64,000 nucleotides of DNA from the NCBI RefSeq assembly GCF_016595415.1, contig NZ_JAENIO010000013.1, positions 24,246-88,245 of the forward strand, written 5' to 3'. The stretch is from Roseibacillus ishigakijimensis. Its GTDB lineage: Bacteria > Verrucomicrobiota > Verrucomicrobiia > Verrucomicrobiales > Akkermansiaceae. The notes under the pieces were generated by a model. That model was not told where the DNA came from. It did no database searches and saw only the letters and a list, made by a program, of their open reading frames with translations. Below, piece after piece: positions 1 to 8,476 of this stretch (the first letter of the stretch is position 1; every line of letters starts with the position of its first letter). Made by a program: the position numbers and the translations under genes.

Positions 1-422
1 CCAAGGTGACCATGTTTGCCACCGCCTTTTATCTCGTGGTGGATTTCAAGAAAGGCCGTATCGAATACAGCAGTGCGGGGCATCCGGCGGGGATCATGAG
101 CAGCGAGGATGGAGCCAGTCTTCTGCCGCTGGGTGGGCGGGGAAAAGGAGCGGGGTTGGGCTTGATCCCCGGGACTCAATATGGCGAAGAGTCCATTCCC
201 TTGGAGGGAGTGACTGGTCTCCTTCTTTTCACCGATGGGATTTACGAAGTGGAAAATTCCGAAGGGGAGGCCTTCTTGCAGAACCGACTAGTGCAGACTG
301 TCAAGCGCGCCCGTCGCATGCCTTTGGAGGAACAGCTCGATACCATCCTGGGAGAGGTGAAGAGCTTCACCGAAGGCGGGGGATTCGACGATGACGTCTG
401 CCTCCTGGGGATGAGTCTGTAG
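1..422 (+). CDS. SpoIIE/RsbU-type PP2C serine phosphatase, C-terminal part (partial)
   Basis: The frame is open to the left edge of the window, so only about the last 140 residues are present. The fragment carries motifs of the SpoIIE/RsbU branch of PP2C phosphatases: SSAGHPAGI, then FTDGIYEV, then GFDDDVCLLG near the C-terminus. The Asp residues of the last two motifs are metal ligands in the family. Such enzymes dephosphorylate anti-sigma-antagonist proteins in partner-switching pathways, usually with an N-terminal sensor domain, which lies outside this window. The stop is only 19 bp from the convergent stop of ribBA. The family is clear; the specific partner is unknown. Confidence 0.85.
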   Translation, partial: KVTMFATAFYLVVDFKKGRIEYSSAGHPAGIMSSEDGASLLPLGGRGKGAGLGLIPGTQYGEESIPLEGVTGLLLFTDGIYEVENSEGEAFLQNRLVQTVKRARRMPLEEQLDTILGEVKSFTEGGGFDDDVCLLGMSL

Positions 423-441
423 GGCGAGCCGGGTCGTTTTT

Positions 442-1635
442 TTACAGCTGATGGCCCAGTTTCGACTTTTTGGTGTCGAGGTAGGCCTGGTTGTCGGGAT
501 TGGAGGGGAGTTTGAGGGGCACTTGTTCGGTGATCTCAATGCCGTAGCCGGTGAGGCCCACCACCTTGCGGGGATTATTGGTCAAGAGGCGGATTTTTTT
601 CACCCCCAGGTCGGCCAGCATCTGGGCGCCCACGCCATAGTCGCGCAGATCGGCGGGGTAACCCAGCTTTTCGTTGGCTTGCACGGTGTCGTAGCCTTCT
701 TCCTGCAGCTTGTAAGCGTGGATTTTTGCGGGGAGTCCGATGCCGCGCCCTTCTTGGCGCAGGTAGAGGAGCACGCCCCCTTCCTGGGAAATCTTTTGCA
801 TGGCGGTGTGCAGCTGCCCCCCGCAGTCGCAGCGCCGGGAGCCAAAGACATCGCCGGTCAGACATTCGGAGTGGACGCGCACGAGGGTGGGCTTTTCCGG
901 GTCGATGGCGCCTCGGGTAAAGGCCAGGTGGTGGCTCTGATCGAGACGGACACGATAGAGGTGGCAGTCGAAGGGGCCGTAATCAGTCGGCATCTTGATG
1001 GTCTGCTCGCGATCGATGAGTTTTTCAAAATGGCGGCGATACTCGATGAGCTGGGCGATGGTGCAGGCTTTCAGGTCGTGCTTTTTCTGATAGGGACCGA
1101 GATCGCCCACCCGGGCCATTTCCCCGTCGTCGTTCATGATTTCGCAGATCACGCCGGCCTCCGGAAGACCGGCGAGACGTGCCAGATCGACCGCCGCCTC
1201 GGTGTGGCCTGCCCGCCGGAGAGTGCCCCCGGCCATCGCTTGCAGCGGAAAGATGTGCCCCGGCTGCACCAACGAGTCGGGCTTCGCCGCGGGATCGGTG
1301 AGGAGCTGGACTGTGCGGGCCCGGTCGGCGGCCGAGATGCCGGTGGTGATTCCCTCCGCGGCATCAATGGAGACGGTGAAAGCGGTTTTCTGGTTCTCCC
1401 GGTTACGGGGAGTCATGGGCGGCAGGTCGAGGGCATTGGCACGCTCGGCAGTGATGGGCGCACAAATGAGTCCGCGCCCGTGGGTGGCCATGAAATTGAT
1501 CATCTCGGGGGTGGCCAGGGCGGCAGCGGCAATCAGGTCCGCTTCGTTTTCGCGTTCGGGATCGTCGGCGACAATGACCATTTTGCCCGCCGCGATATCG
1601 GCAATGATCTCCGGGATGGGGTGAAAGGTAAGCAT
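442..1635 (-). CDS. ribBA: Bifunctional 3,4-dihydroxy-2-butanone-4-phosphate synthase / GTP cyclohydrolase II
   Basis: This 397-residue protein catalyses the two entry reactions of riboflavin synthesis. The N-terminal half (about residues 1-200) is RibB, with the acidic ENEADLI substrate and metal loop near residue 30. The C-terminal half (about 205-397) is RibA. It has the zinc-binding cysteines C258, C269 and C271 ([17 protein letters not shown]), followed by [10 protein letters not shown]. Both halves appear intact, and the length is typical for a RibBA fusion. The ATG at 1635 begins directly with a RibB-like N-terminus. No FMN riboswitch was recognisable in the roughly 135 bp upstream. 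No other rib gene is adjacent. Confidence 0.96.
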   Translation of the reverse strand: MLTFHPIPEIIADIAAGKMVIVADDPERENEADLIAAAALATPEMINFMATHGRGLICAPITAERANALDLPPMTPRNRENQKTAFTVSIDAAEGITTGISAADRARTVQLLTDPAAKPDSLVQPGHIFPLQAMAGGTLRRAGHTEAAVDLARLAGLPEAGVICEIMNDDGEMARVGDLGPYQKKHDLKACTIAQLIEYRRHFEKLIDREQTIKMPTDYGPFDCHLYRVRLDQSHHLAFTRGAIDPEKPTLVRVHSECLTGDVFGSRRCDCGGQLHTAMQKISQEGGVLLYLRQEGRGIGLPAKIHAYKLQEEGYDTVQANEKLGYPADLRDYGVGAQMLADLGVKKIRLLTNNPRKVVGLTGYGIEITEQVPLKLPSNPDNQAYLDTKKSKLGHQL

Positions 1636-1772
1636 GAGCTGAAATTTCTGGGGACCATAAGCGCTCGCGCTCCCATGGCGAATGTTTTTGCGTAAGAATG
1701 ACCTTTCTCTTCCCGCGGGGATCGATTTCGCTTGTCATCTCCGTTGGCCCGGCGTTACCAATCCGCTCTCTT

Positions 1773-1854
1773 GCCGAGATGGTGGAATTGGTAGACACGC
1801 CTGGTTTAGGTTCAGGTGCCGCAAGGTGTGCAGGTTCGAGTCCTGTTCTCGGTA
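1773..1854 (+). tRNA. tRNA-Leu (anticodon TAG)
   Basis: An 82-nt cloverleaf. The acceptor GCCGAGA pairs with TCTCGGT (one G-T pair), and the discriminator is A. The anticodon stem CCTGG/TCAGG encloses the loop TTTAGGT, giving anticodon TAG. A long variable arm (around 1817-1829) marks a class II tRNA. The T-loop is TTCGAGT. CCA is not encoded. It reads CUA codons. Confidence 0.97.
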
Positions 1855-1961
1855 TTTTCTTTCCTCATTTTTCGGAGGGCTCGGAGGAGGAACGAGGCGC
1901 GACGGGCCGTTATTACTCGATTGGGGTTTGAAACCCGGGGTGAATTCAGGACAATACCGCT

Positions 1962-2600
1962 ATGAAGGTCGGTTTGTTCTTTTTGCTTGGCGGCATTCTC
2001 ACGCTCATTCTCACCGGATGTGGTGGGAGTGGTGACATTTACCACCCGGATATGGGGCCTTTTGATGAAAACGGCGATTATGTAACCGCTCTGGCGGACG
2101 AGCCAGTGAAGAAGCGCTTCTTTGCCCGTCGTTCCAAGCCGGATAAGAGCGAGACCTCACAAAGCGAGTCCGTCTCCCAGCCTTCGCGCCCGCTTTTGGC
2201 CAAAGTGGAAGCCCAGCCTCGCCAGACTATCACCACCGTGTCGGCCCCTGCGCCCCAAGCCGTGGTGCGATCAGTGGTGCGGGAGCCCCAGCCGGCTCCA
2301 CGCATTTTGACGGCTTCCACCAAGCCCGCCGTCGCCCCCAAACCTGTTGTAAAAAAAGTGGTGGCCGCTGTGCCCCAACCCGCGGCCAAGCCCAAGCCGG
2401 CTCCCAAACCCGTGGCGGCCAAGCCTAAGCCAGCTCCCAAGCCGGCGGCTCCCTCGCCCCGTCGCCATACCGTGGTGAAGGATGATACTCTCTACAGCCT
2501 GAGCCGACGGTATGGCACCACCGTGGCGGCCATCCAGAAAGCCAATGGTCTGGGTGGCACCACCATCCGCTTGGGGCAATCTCTTCTCATTCCTCGTTGA
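1962..2600 (+). CDS. LysM-domain lipoprotein
   Basis: A 212-residue exported protein. The N-terminus is a lipoprotein signal with lipobox LTGC (Cys about residue 20). A proline/alanine/lysine-rich spacer (about residues 75-165) contains repeated KPAPKPV-like units, as expected for a periplasm-spanning linker. The last 45 residues form a LysM domain, starting RRHTVVKDDTLYSLSRRYG and ending GQSLLIPR. LysM domains bind peptidoglycan, so the protein probably tethers the lipid anchor to the cell wall. No catalytic domain is visible. The 3' end overlaps the convergent nhaC gene by 14 bp. Confidence 0.85.
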   Translation: MKVGLFFLLGGILTLILTGCGGSGDIYHPDMGPFDENGDYVTALADEPVKKRFFARRSKPDKSETSQSESVSQPSRPLLAKVEAQPRQTITTVSAPAPQAVVRSVVREPQPAPRILTASTKPAVAPKPVVKKVVAAVPQPAAKPKPAPKPVAAKPKPAPKPAAPSPRRHTVVKDDTLYSLSRRYGTTVAAIQKANGLGGTTIRLGQSLLIPR

Positions 2601-4191
2601 GGGAGAATTTCTTTCGGGTGAATAGGACCACGAGCGCGATTCCGGCCAGAGGGAGGACTGCGGTGAGACCGGGGGGGAGACCCCAGGCCAGCGGGAGGTA
2701 GCCCAGGAGGAGCGCCATGGCAGCCGCGAGCCCCGCATAGGGCAGCTGGGTGGCCACATGAGCGGTGGTGGTGATGTCACAGGCCAAGGCTGAAACGATG
2801 GTGGTGTCGCTGAAAGGGCTGGCGTGGTCGCCAAAAACCGCTCCTCCAAAGACCGCGCCGATGATGGCAGGGAGGAGGGGAGCCGCCGAGGCGACCTCCA
2901 GGGCGCTTTCGTCGTGCATGGTGAGGAAGGTGCCCAGCGCGAGGGGCATCATCAGAGCCATCGTTCCCCAGGAGGTGCCGGTGGCAAAGGCGATGAGGCA
3001 GCTGAGGAGAAAGGTCGCTCCGGGTAGATAGGAGAGGGGGAAGTTCTCCCCGAGAAGGCCCGCCAAATAAGCTCCGGTCCCGAGTGCGCTCAAGGTCGAG
3101 CCCAGGGTCCAGGCCAGCACGAGCACGAGGAGGGCGGGGAGAATGGAGCGCACGCCTTCGGGAATGGCACGCAGGCCTTCCCCCCACCGTTTTTTGGGAA
3201 AACAAAGGAGCGCTCCGGCTAGGGCAAGAGCGCCGGCCAGAATGAGGGCGTAGGGTCCCCGGCTGGTGGCGAAGGCTTGCTGAATGGAGGCCAGGGAGCT
3301 CGGGAGCGAGCCCTCTCCGCCTACGATCCAGAAGGCCAAGGGGACGGAGAAGAGGAGAATCGCCAGCGGACCCACCGTGGGCAGCCAGCCATCCTTGTCA
3401 AGCGGCAGGGTGGCTTCGGCGGTCTGGGGCGGGCGCCGGGCCCGGCTGCCCTTCATCGGTGGCGGGCACCAGTTCCATCGGGCGGCCAGGACCACGAGGA
3501 GGAGGGAGCCGAGACAGTAGAAGTTGGTGGGAATGGATTTGAGAAACAGTAGATAAGCGGGTTCCGAAAAGGGAGAGTCCGCCAATTCTTGACTAATCAG
3601 GGTGAGTTGAAAAACGGACCAAGTGGAAAGAAAGGCCACGCAGGCGACTGCCGAGGACGTGGTGTCGACCAAATAGGCCAGCTTCTCGCGCGTGACGCCG
3701 CAGCGGTCTGCCAGCGAGCGTCCTACCCGGCCGAGCATGAGGGCGTTGGCCAAGCCATCGAAAAAACAAATCAGCCCCAGCGAAACGATGGCCAGTTGAA
3801 AGCGCTGCCCGGCTCCTCCGGAGGGAGCGGTTCGTGTGAGGCGTTGGAGGAGGGCTGCTAGTGCTCCAGAGCGATCGACCACGGCCGCAAAGGCTGCCAA
3901 GAGAAGGGTGAAAAGAAGAGCGGACCAATGCCACGAGCTGGTCAAGGCGGGACCCAGATGTTCACGGAGCCAAACTCCTGGCACGGTCCAGAGGGGGCCC
4001 GGGGTCAAGAGCGCGACCCCCAGCAGGCTCCCGGCCAGCAAGCTCCACCCGGCGGACCTCGTCAGCGCCAGCAAGGCCAGGGCCGCGAGCGGCGGGATGA
4101 GGGGGGAGGCCTGCGGGCTGACGAGCAAAACGACTCCGCAAGCTCCGGCGACGAACCACCCGAGCAAGTGGGAACGGCGGGGAGAGGACAT
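2587..4191 (-). CDS. nhaC: NhaC-family Na+/H+ antiporter
   Basis: A polytopic inner-membrane protein of 534 residues with about 12 hydrophobic segments. The signature region near residues 440-480 (FGGAVFGDHASPFSDT followed by SALACD) is characteristic of the Na_H_antiporter/NhaC family. It would exchange Na+ for H+ across the membrane. The frame stays open to 4539, but the ATG at 4191 (MSSPRRSHLL) gives a normal short N-terminus before the first TM segment, so it was chosen. The gene is divergent from the M15 peptidase gene and convergent with the LysM gene. The exact substrate, such as Na+/H+ or malate-lactate type exchange, cannot be fixed from sequence. Confidence 0.86.
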   Translation of the reverse strand: MSSPRRSHLLGWFVAGACGVVLLVSPQASPLIPPLAALALLALTRSAGWSLLAGSLLGVALLTPGPLWTVPGVWLREHLGPALTSSWHWSALLFTLLLAAFAAVVDRSGALAALLQRLTRTAPSGGAGQRFQLAIVSLGLICFFDGLANALMLGRVGRSLADRCGVTREKLAYLVDTTSSAVACVAFLSTWSVFQLTLISQELADSPFSEPAYLLFLKSIPTNFYCLGSLLLVVLAARWNWCPPPMKGSRARRPPQTAEATLPLDKDGWLPTVGPLAILLFSVPLAFWIVGGEGSLPSSLASIQQAFATSRGPYALILAGALALAGALLCFPKKRWGEGLRAIPEGVRSILPALLVLVLAWTLGSTLSALGTGAYLAGLLGENFPLSYLPGATFLLSCLIAFATGTSWGTMALMMPLALGTFLTMHDESALEVASAAPLLPAIIGAVFGGAVFGDHASPFSDTTIVSALACDITTTAHVATQLPYAGLAAAMALLLGYLPLAWGLPPGLTAVLPLAGIALVVLFTRKKFSLNEE

Positions 4192-4264
4192 GACGCGTTT
4201 TACCGATTGTGACCATGAAGGGCAAGAACGGCCCGTAAGGAGCGCAAAACCCCGAAGAATGATG

Positions 4265-4314
4265 AATTTTTCGAAAAATTGTTGGAAAGTTGAAATATGC
4301 GGTGCGAAATTTCG
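4265..4314. promoter_or_regulatory. Two AT-rich palindromes in a divergent intergenic region
   Basis: Between nhaC (leftward) and the M15 peptidase gene (rightward) lie a perfect 16-bp palindrome AATTTTTCGAAAAATT (4265-4280) and a perfect 10-bp palindrome CGAAATTTCG (4305-4314). Both centre on runs of T/A around a CG-containing core. The position suits regulator binding, but no regulator or promoter is identified. Confidence 0.3.
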
Positions 4315-4339
4315 GTAGGAAAAAGCTTGGCCTATTGGC

Positions 4340-5020
4340 ATGTTTGTTGCAAGGGTCGTCCCGATGATCGACCCGAAAGACGCCTCTAGCGCCCAAGAGC
4401 CGACTGCTGCAAAGCTTATTGAACCCTCTCTCGCCCCTTTGACGCCCCGGCGTAAATTCATGGCGACCGCTGGATTGATGGCAGGTTCCCTCGCTTTGAG
4501 CGTCCAACGATCGGAAGCTTTCTTCTTCTTCGGTGGCAAGTCCGACCTGAATGTCGATGACCTGCCCCAAGAGTGGGTTCGCCTGCAGGGCGATAATCTC
4601 CAAGCCTACGCCCGCTACCTGGCCAAGCTGCGTTTGGAGAAAATCTCCGTGCACGACGTCATCAAGGCCCACGCCCGGGTCAAGGGTTCGGTGTGGAACG
4701 AGATTCCGCCCCGCTCGACCTGGGACAATATGGGGCCGACTCTCAAGGCGGCGGACCGAGTGGCGGAAGCCCTGGGATGTGGTCTCAAGGAAGTGACCTC
4801 CGCCTACCGCAGCCCGGCTTACAATTCCCGCTGCCCCGGAGCCAAGCCCCGTTCCTACCACAAGCAGAATGTGGCCTTGGACCTGATGTTCAATACCTCC
4901 CCCTCCCGCGTGGCCCGGGTGGCCCGCGAATTGCGGAACAACGGTCTCTTTCAAGGTGGAGTGGGCCGCTACAACGTCTTCACCCATATCGATACCCGCG
5001 GGTATAACGCCGATTGGTAA
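4340..5020 (+). CDS. Exported DUF882/YcbK-like M15-family murein peptidase
   Basis: This 226-residue protein has a Tat-like export signal: RRKFMATAG at about residues 37-45, followed by a hydrophobic stretch ending near the FFFFGG segment. The catalytic region matches the peptidase M15_2 (DUF882) family. The motif SAYRSPAYNSRCPGA is followed by SYHKQNVALDLMF (His and Asp zinc ligands) and FTHIDTRG (third ligand). E. coli MepK (YcbK) of this family cleaves peptidoglycan cross-links, so a cell-wall hydrolase role in the periplasm is likely. An in-frame ATG at 4364 is an alternative start, and the Tat motif lies downstream of both. Confidence 0.82.
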   Translation: MFVARVVPMIDPKDASSAQEPTAAKLIEPSLAPLTPRRKFMATAGLMAGSLALSVQRSEAFFFFGGKSDLNVDDLPQEWVRLQGDNLQAYARYLAKLRLEKISVHDVIKAHARVKGSVWNEIPPRSTWDNMGPTLKAADRVAEALGCGLKEVTSAYRSPAYNSRCPGAKPRSYHKQNVALDLMFNTSPSRVARVARELRNNGLFQGGVGRYNVFTHIDTRGYNADW

Positions 5021-5065
5021 AAGGGCTTTTCGTTTAGGAGGCAGTCTTGCCGCGCAGAGGCGATT

Positions 5066-5623
5066 TCATTGCAAGCTCTTGGGTTTGCCGAGGATTTCGG
5101 CCAAGACGATGGCATCGCGCGCAGAATGGGGTTTGGCCAGTAGCTGGCGCACCTGGCTTCCCTGGCGGGCGTCGGCCTTCTTTTTATCCAGTTGCTGAAA
5201 AGCGGCGGCGGCCCGTTTTTCCTCGGCGGTGAGTTCTTTTTTTCGCCCAGCCCGCCGGATGTAGTCTTCGGGGCGGGCCGCTATGGTCGGGCCCGCTTTC
5301 TCGTCGGCAGCCGGGAGGGGAGGCGGAGTTGGCTTCTGTTCACCCCGCAACCTCTCCCGCAAGTCCTCGGGGTCGGGGGTGTGGCGGTTTTGCCGCTCGA
5401 GGATTTCCCGGCGTGCTTCTTCGAAAAAGTCGCGGAAGCTACCTCCTCCCTCCGAGGGGGGCTGCGGGTGGGTGGGGCTTCCCTCATGGGTGTAGTCTTC
5501 CCAATCGTCCTCGTCGAGAGGGCGTTTTTTGGCAAAGAGGTTCTCCAGCACCCAGCGCACCGCCCCGATGAGGAGAAAGACGAGGACGATGACGAGCTGA
5601 AAAGGAAAGTCTTCGGGAGGCAT
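5066..5623 (-). CDS. Membrane-anchored hypothetical protein downstream of floA
   Basis: A 185-residue protein with one N-terminal membrane segment (FQLVIVLVFLLIGAVRWVL, about residues 7-26). It is followed by a charged, proline-rich cytoplasmic region with KK, EE and RE runs and no recognised domain. It starts 15 bp after the floA stop on the same strand, so the two are very likely co-transcribed. Flotillin operons often carry an NfeD-type membrane partner; this protein sits in that position but has no visible NfeD domain. Function unknown. Confidence 0.65.
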   Translation of the reverse strand: MPPEDFPFQLVIVLVFLLIGAVRWVLENLFAKKRPLDEDDWEDYTHEGSPTHPQPPSEGGGSFRDFFEEARREILERQNRHTPDPEDLRERLRGEQKPTPPPLPAADEKAGPTIAARPEDYIRRAGRKKELTAEEKRAAAAFQQLDKKKADARQGSQVRQLLAKPHSARDAIVLAEILGKPKSLQ

Positions 5624-5638
5624 GGGAGGGGGCCGGGT

Positions 5639-6634
5639 TTAGGATTGATCGTCGGCGATGGACTTGCGCATGTCGGTATCGGCATTGACATTCTGATACT
5701 TGACGTAGTCCATGATGCCGAGGTTGCCATTGCGGAAGGCTTCGGCGATGGCGAGGGGGATATCGGCCTCGGCCTCGACTACTTTCGCGCGCATTTCCTG
5801 GGTGCGGGCGGACATTTCCTGCTCGCTGGCGACCGCTGCCGCTCGGCGCATCTCGGCTTTCGCCTGCGCCACCTGCTTGTCGGCCTCCGCTTGCTCGGCT
5901 TGCAGACGGGCACCGATGTTGTCGGCCACGTCGACGTCAGCGACATCGATGGAAAGAATTTCAAAGGACGTGCCGGCATCCACCCCCTTCTGGAGAACAA
6001 GCCGGGAGATGGAATCCGGATTCTCCAGAACGTCCTTGTAAGAGGAAGCCGAACCAACCGAGGTCACGATTCCTTCCCCGACCCGGGCGATGACCGTTTC
6101 CTCAGTGGCTCCGCCCACGAAGCGTTCCAGATTGGTCCGCACCGTCACGCGGGCCCGCACATTGACCGCGATGCCGTCCTTGGCCACCGCAGTGATTTTG
6201 GAAACGCCGGTGTTCGGGTTGGGGCATTCGATGACCTTGGGGTTGATGGAAGTGCGCACCGCCTCCAAGACCGTTTTCCCGGTGTCCTTGGTGGCGAGGT
6301 CGATGGCGCAGGCGCGGGCGAAGGGGAGGGGGATGCTGGCCTTGTCGGCCGCGATGAGGGCGAGAACGACGTTGGTGACATCACCGCCCGAGAGATAGTG
6401 GGCTTCCAAGTCATCGGTGGAGATTTCGATATTCGCTTTCGCTGCGGTGATGCGGTTGTTGACGATGAGAGCGGGCGGAACTTTCCGCAAGCGCATGAAG
6501 AGGAGGTTGAAGAAGCCGACGGGAGCCCCGGAGACGCGGGCTTGCAGCCAGATATTGAAAAAGTTGACGAGAAGAAGGATGAAGAGCAGGGCTACGAGGG
6601 CGGCCAAGGCGAGGAAGATGATGGAAAGGTCCAT
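5639..6634 (-). CDS. floA: Flotillin-like protein FloA
   Basis: A 331-residue protein of the FloA (YqfA, UPF0365) family, which organises membrane microdomains. The N-terminus starts [18 protein letters not shown], a membrane hairpin. It is followed by the SPFH-type core ([20 protein letters not shown], then [14 protein letters not shown]). A long C-terminal helix rich in Ala, Glu, Gln and Lys ([20 protein letters not shown]) is typical of flotillins and mediates oligomerisation. The ATG at 6634 was preferred to a longer frame because it starts directly before the membrane segment. The family length of about 330 residues agrees. Confidence 0.93.
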   Translation of the reverse strand: MDLSIIFLALAALVALLFILLLVNFFNIWLQARVSGAPVGFFNLLFMRLRKVPPALIVNNRITAAKANIEISTDDLEAHYLSGGDVTNVVLALIAADKASIPLPFARACAIDLATKDTGKTVLEAVRTSINPKVIECPNPNTGVSKITAVAKDGIAVNVRARVTVRTNLERFVGGATEETVIARVGEGIVTSVGSASSYKDVLENPDSISRLVLQKGVDAGTSFEILSIDVADVDVADNIGARLQAEQAEADKQVAQAKAEMRRAAAVASEQEMSARTQEMRAKVVEAEADIPLAIAEAFRNGNLGIMDYVKYQNVNADTDMRKSIADDQS

Positions 6635-6734
6635 GGCCTCAGAAGCTATCGGTTTTCTTCTTCCCTGCAATGAAATCCGTCACCGGGGCGCTTAGGTTTT
6701 GCCGCCGGGCAGAAAGTTCGTTTCACTTGGGGGC

Positions 6735-7550
6735 GTGAGGACGATTGGAATGTTGGCTGGCAAAGGACTCTATCCCGAAGCTTTTGTGGAGGGGGCCCGT
6801 CGCCAAGGGGAGCCGCTGCGGCTGGTGTCGGTGGCCTTTCATGGTGAAACAGACCCGGCTCTGGAGTCGAAAGTCGATGTTCTGGAGTGGTTTCGCGTGG
6901 GCCAACTGGGAAAACTCATTAAATTTTTTCTGAGGGAAGGCGTGAGCGAGATTGTCATGGTGGGGCAGATCACGCCGAAGAATCTCTTCGAGTTCCGGCC
7001 CGACCTCCGCATCACCATGGCGCTGGCCAAGTTGAAGCAGCGCAATGCCGAGACTCTTTTTGGGGCCCTGGCTGACGAGTTTGCCAAGGATGGCATCACC
7101 GTTTTGCCCGCGACGACCTTTCTGGATCATCTCTTACCCCCGGCGGGCCCGGTTCTCGGGCGCGAGCTGGGGAAAGATGAGCTGGAGGCCGCGCAATACG
7201 GCTTCAGCATCGCCAAAGAGACCAGCCGCCTGGATATCGGGCAGAGCGTGGTGGTGCGGGAAGGCACCGTGTTGGCGGTGGAGGCTTTCGAGGGCACCAA
7301 TGAGTGTCTCCGGCGGGGGGGAGCACTGGGCAAAGGCAAGAAAGTGGTGTTGGCCAAGGTCTCCAAGCCCAAGCAAGACATGCGCTTTGATGTCCCGGTG
7401 ATTGGTCCCGATACCATTCGCATCTGTGCCGAGGCCGGGGTCGGTGCCATCGCCATCGAGGCGGGCAAGACCCTTGTTCTGGGCTGGGAAGAAGCGACCA
7501 CGCTCGCTAAGAAGCTGGGCGTGGGAGTCATCGCCCTCGCGGGAGAATAA
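6735..7550 (+). CDS. lpxI: UDP-2,3-diacylglucosamine pyrophosphatase LpxI
   Basis: A 271-residue protein of the LpxI (DUF1009) family. It hydrolyses UDP-2,3-diacylglucosamine to lipid X in lipid A synthesis, replacing LpxH. The N-terminus TIGMLAGKGLYPE matches the family start. The C-terminal half has TNECLRRGG, SKPKQDMRFDVPVIG and AIAIEAGKT, all typical of the catalytic domain. The GTG at 6735 places the glycine-rich motif at the usual distance from the start; an in-frame ATG at 6699 is the alternative. The gene implies an LPS-bearing outer membrane. No other lpx gene is adjacent. Confidence 0.92.
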   Translation: MRTIGMLAGKGLYPEAFVEGARRQGEPLRLVSVAFHGETDPALESKVDVLEWFRVGQLGKLIKFFLREGVSEIVMVGQITPKNLFEFRPDLRITMALAKLKQRNAETLFGALADEFAKDGITVLPATTFLDHLLPPAGPVLGRELGKDELEAAQYGFSIAKETSRLDIGQSVVVREGTVLAVEAFEGTNECLRRGGALGKGKKVVLAKVSKPKQDMRFDVPVIGPDTIRICAEAGVGAIAIEAGKTLVLGWEEATTLAKKLGVGVIALAGE

Positions 7551-7575
7551 AAAAGCAGCTCTGAAAAGAGCTGCT
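7549..7575 (-). terminator. Intrinsic terminator of the PEP-CTERM gene
   Basis: A perfect 9-bp stem AGCAGCTCT/AGAGCTGCT (7554-7562 and 7567-7575) closes a GAAA-type tetraloop. Read on the minus strand it is followed by a run of six T (7549-7554). It lies between convergent lpxI and the PEP-CTERM gene, and probably also ends the lpxI transcript. Confidence 0.8.
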
Positions 7576-7601
7576 CAGAAAACCTTTGAGGAGCGGAGCC
7601 T

Positions 7602-8231
7602 TTAGCGTCGGCGACGAAGAAGACTCAAAAGGCCGAGTCCACCAAGGAGGGCCGCAGTGGGTTCAGGGATGGTGTAAGTGCCGATCGGGACCGGAGTCGC
7701 GGCACTTGCGTTGTCTGTTGCGCCATCAAGAGCGTTGGGACCCGAAAAGGTCCAGTCGGCGAGGACGAATGGTCCGGCACTTGTGCCTGATACTCGGTAA
7801 GCCCAGCCATCCAGGTGCTCCCAAGGTTCGCCTGTGCCGTCCGTGTTGATGTCTCCAAAGGTGTCGATTACAGCGCCATTCATGAATACTTCAATCGCGT
7901 CGTCTCCGTTGATTGCCATCGCGGCACTAGTATAATCGGGCGAGAAACCGAAAAAATTAGCGAATTCAACAGCTTCAGAAGCGATATAGAGGAAAGTTCC
8001 TTGGGCAACACTGACGGTGGGGAATGTAAATTCTTCCCCATCCGAGCCACCTCCGTTGTTTGCAGAGCCAAGACCATAGATGCTGAGGTCGGCAATATTC
8101 GCGGTCGCATAGATTTCGATTCCCTTCGGAGTTCCTCCAGTTAAAGGACCGTCATAGGCAGCGGTGATGATGAGTGCTGCCGGGCTGGAAGCAGCCATGG
8201 CCAGAGAAGAGAGTGCAGTGATAAATTTCAT
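7602..8231 (-). CDS. PEP-CTERM sorted exported protein
   Basis: A 209-residue exported protein. The ATG at 8231 gives a signal peptide (MKFITALSSLAMAASSPAAL). The middle resembles lamin-tail-like beta domains seen in some exported bacterial proteins (GIEIYATANIADLSIYGLG, then GEEFTFPTVSVAQGTFLYI); no active site is visible. The C-terminus is a PEP-CTERM signal: PEPTAALLGG, a hydrophobic segment and RRRR at the very end. Exosortase cleaves such signals in organisms that make extracellular polysaccharide. No exosortase gene is in the window. A clear intrinsic terminator follows. Confidence 0.88.
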   Translation of the reverse strand: MKFITALSSLAMAASSPAALIITAAYDGPLTGGTPKGIEIYATANIADLSIYGLGSANNGGGSDGEEFTFPTVSVAQGTFLYIASEAVEFANFFGFSPDYTSAAMAINGDDAIEVFMNGAVIDTFGDINTDGTGEPWEHLDGWAYRVSGTSAGPFVLADWTFSGPNALDGATDNASAATPVPIGTYTIPEPTAALLGGLGLLSLLRRRR

Positions 8232-8476
8232 GGGGTGTAAGGAGATAACTTGTTTAAGTACGGCCGGTTGGGGACCGAACGGAAGCAAATGAAGCACTTC
8301 TTGCACCAAGCAGGAATGTCTTCTCGGTGACGAAACCGCCATAATTTGGAAAAGGGGACCGAATTTTCTTTCCTTCTGCGGGGATGTCTGCTAAGCGCCC
8401 CAGCCCCCGCAGGATCTTGGGAGCTGACTTCAGCCTGATTTTTGACTTGTCGGATCGAAGTGGGGATTTGTGAACC

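Noticed and set aside
1636..1772. FMN riboswitch upstream of ribBA
   Set aside because: Searched for the conserved FMN aptamer sequence blocks in the leader; none was found.
1698..2035. Frames running through the tRNA-Leu gene
   Set aside because: They cross a complete class II tRNA, so they are chance frames.
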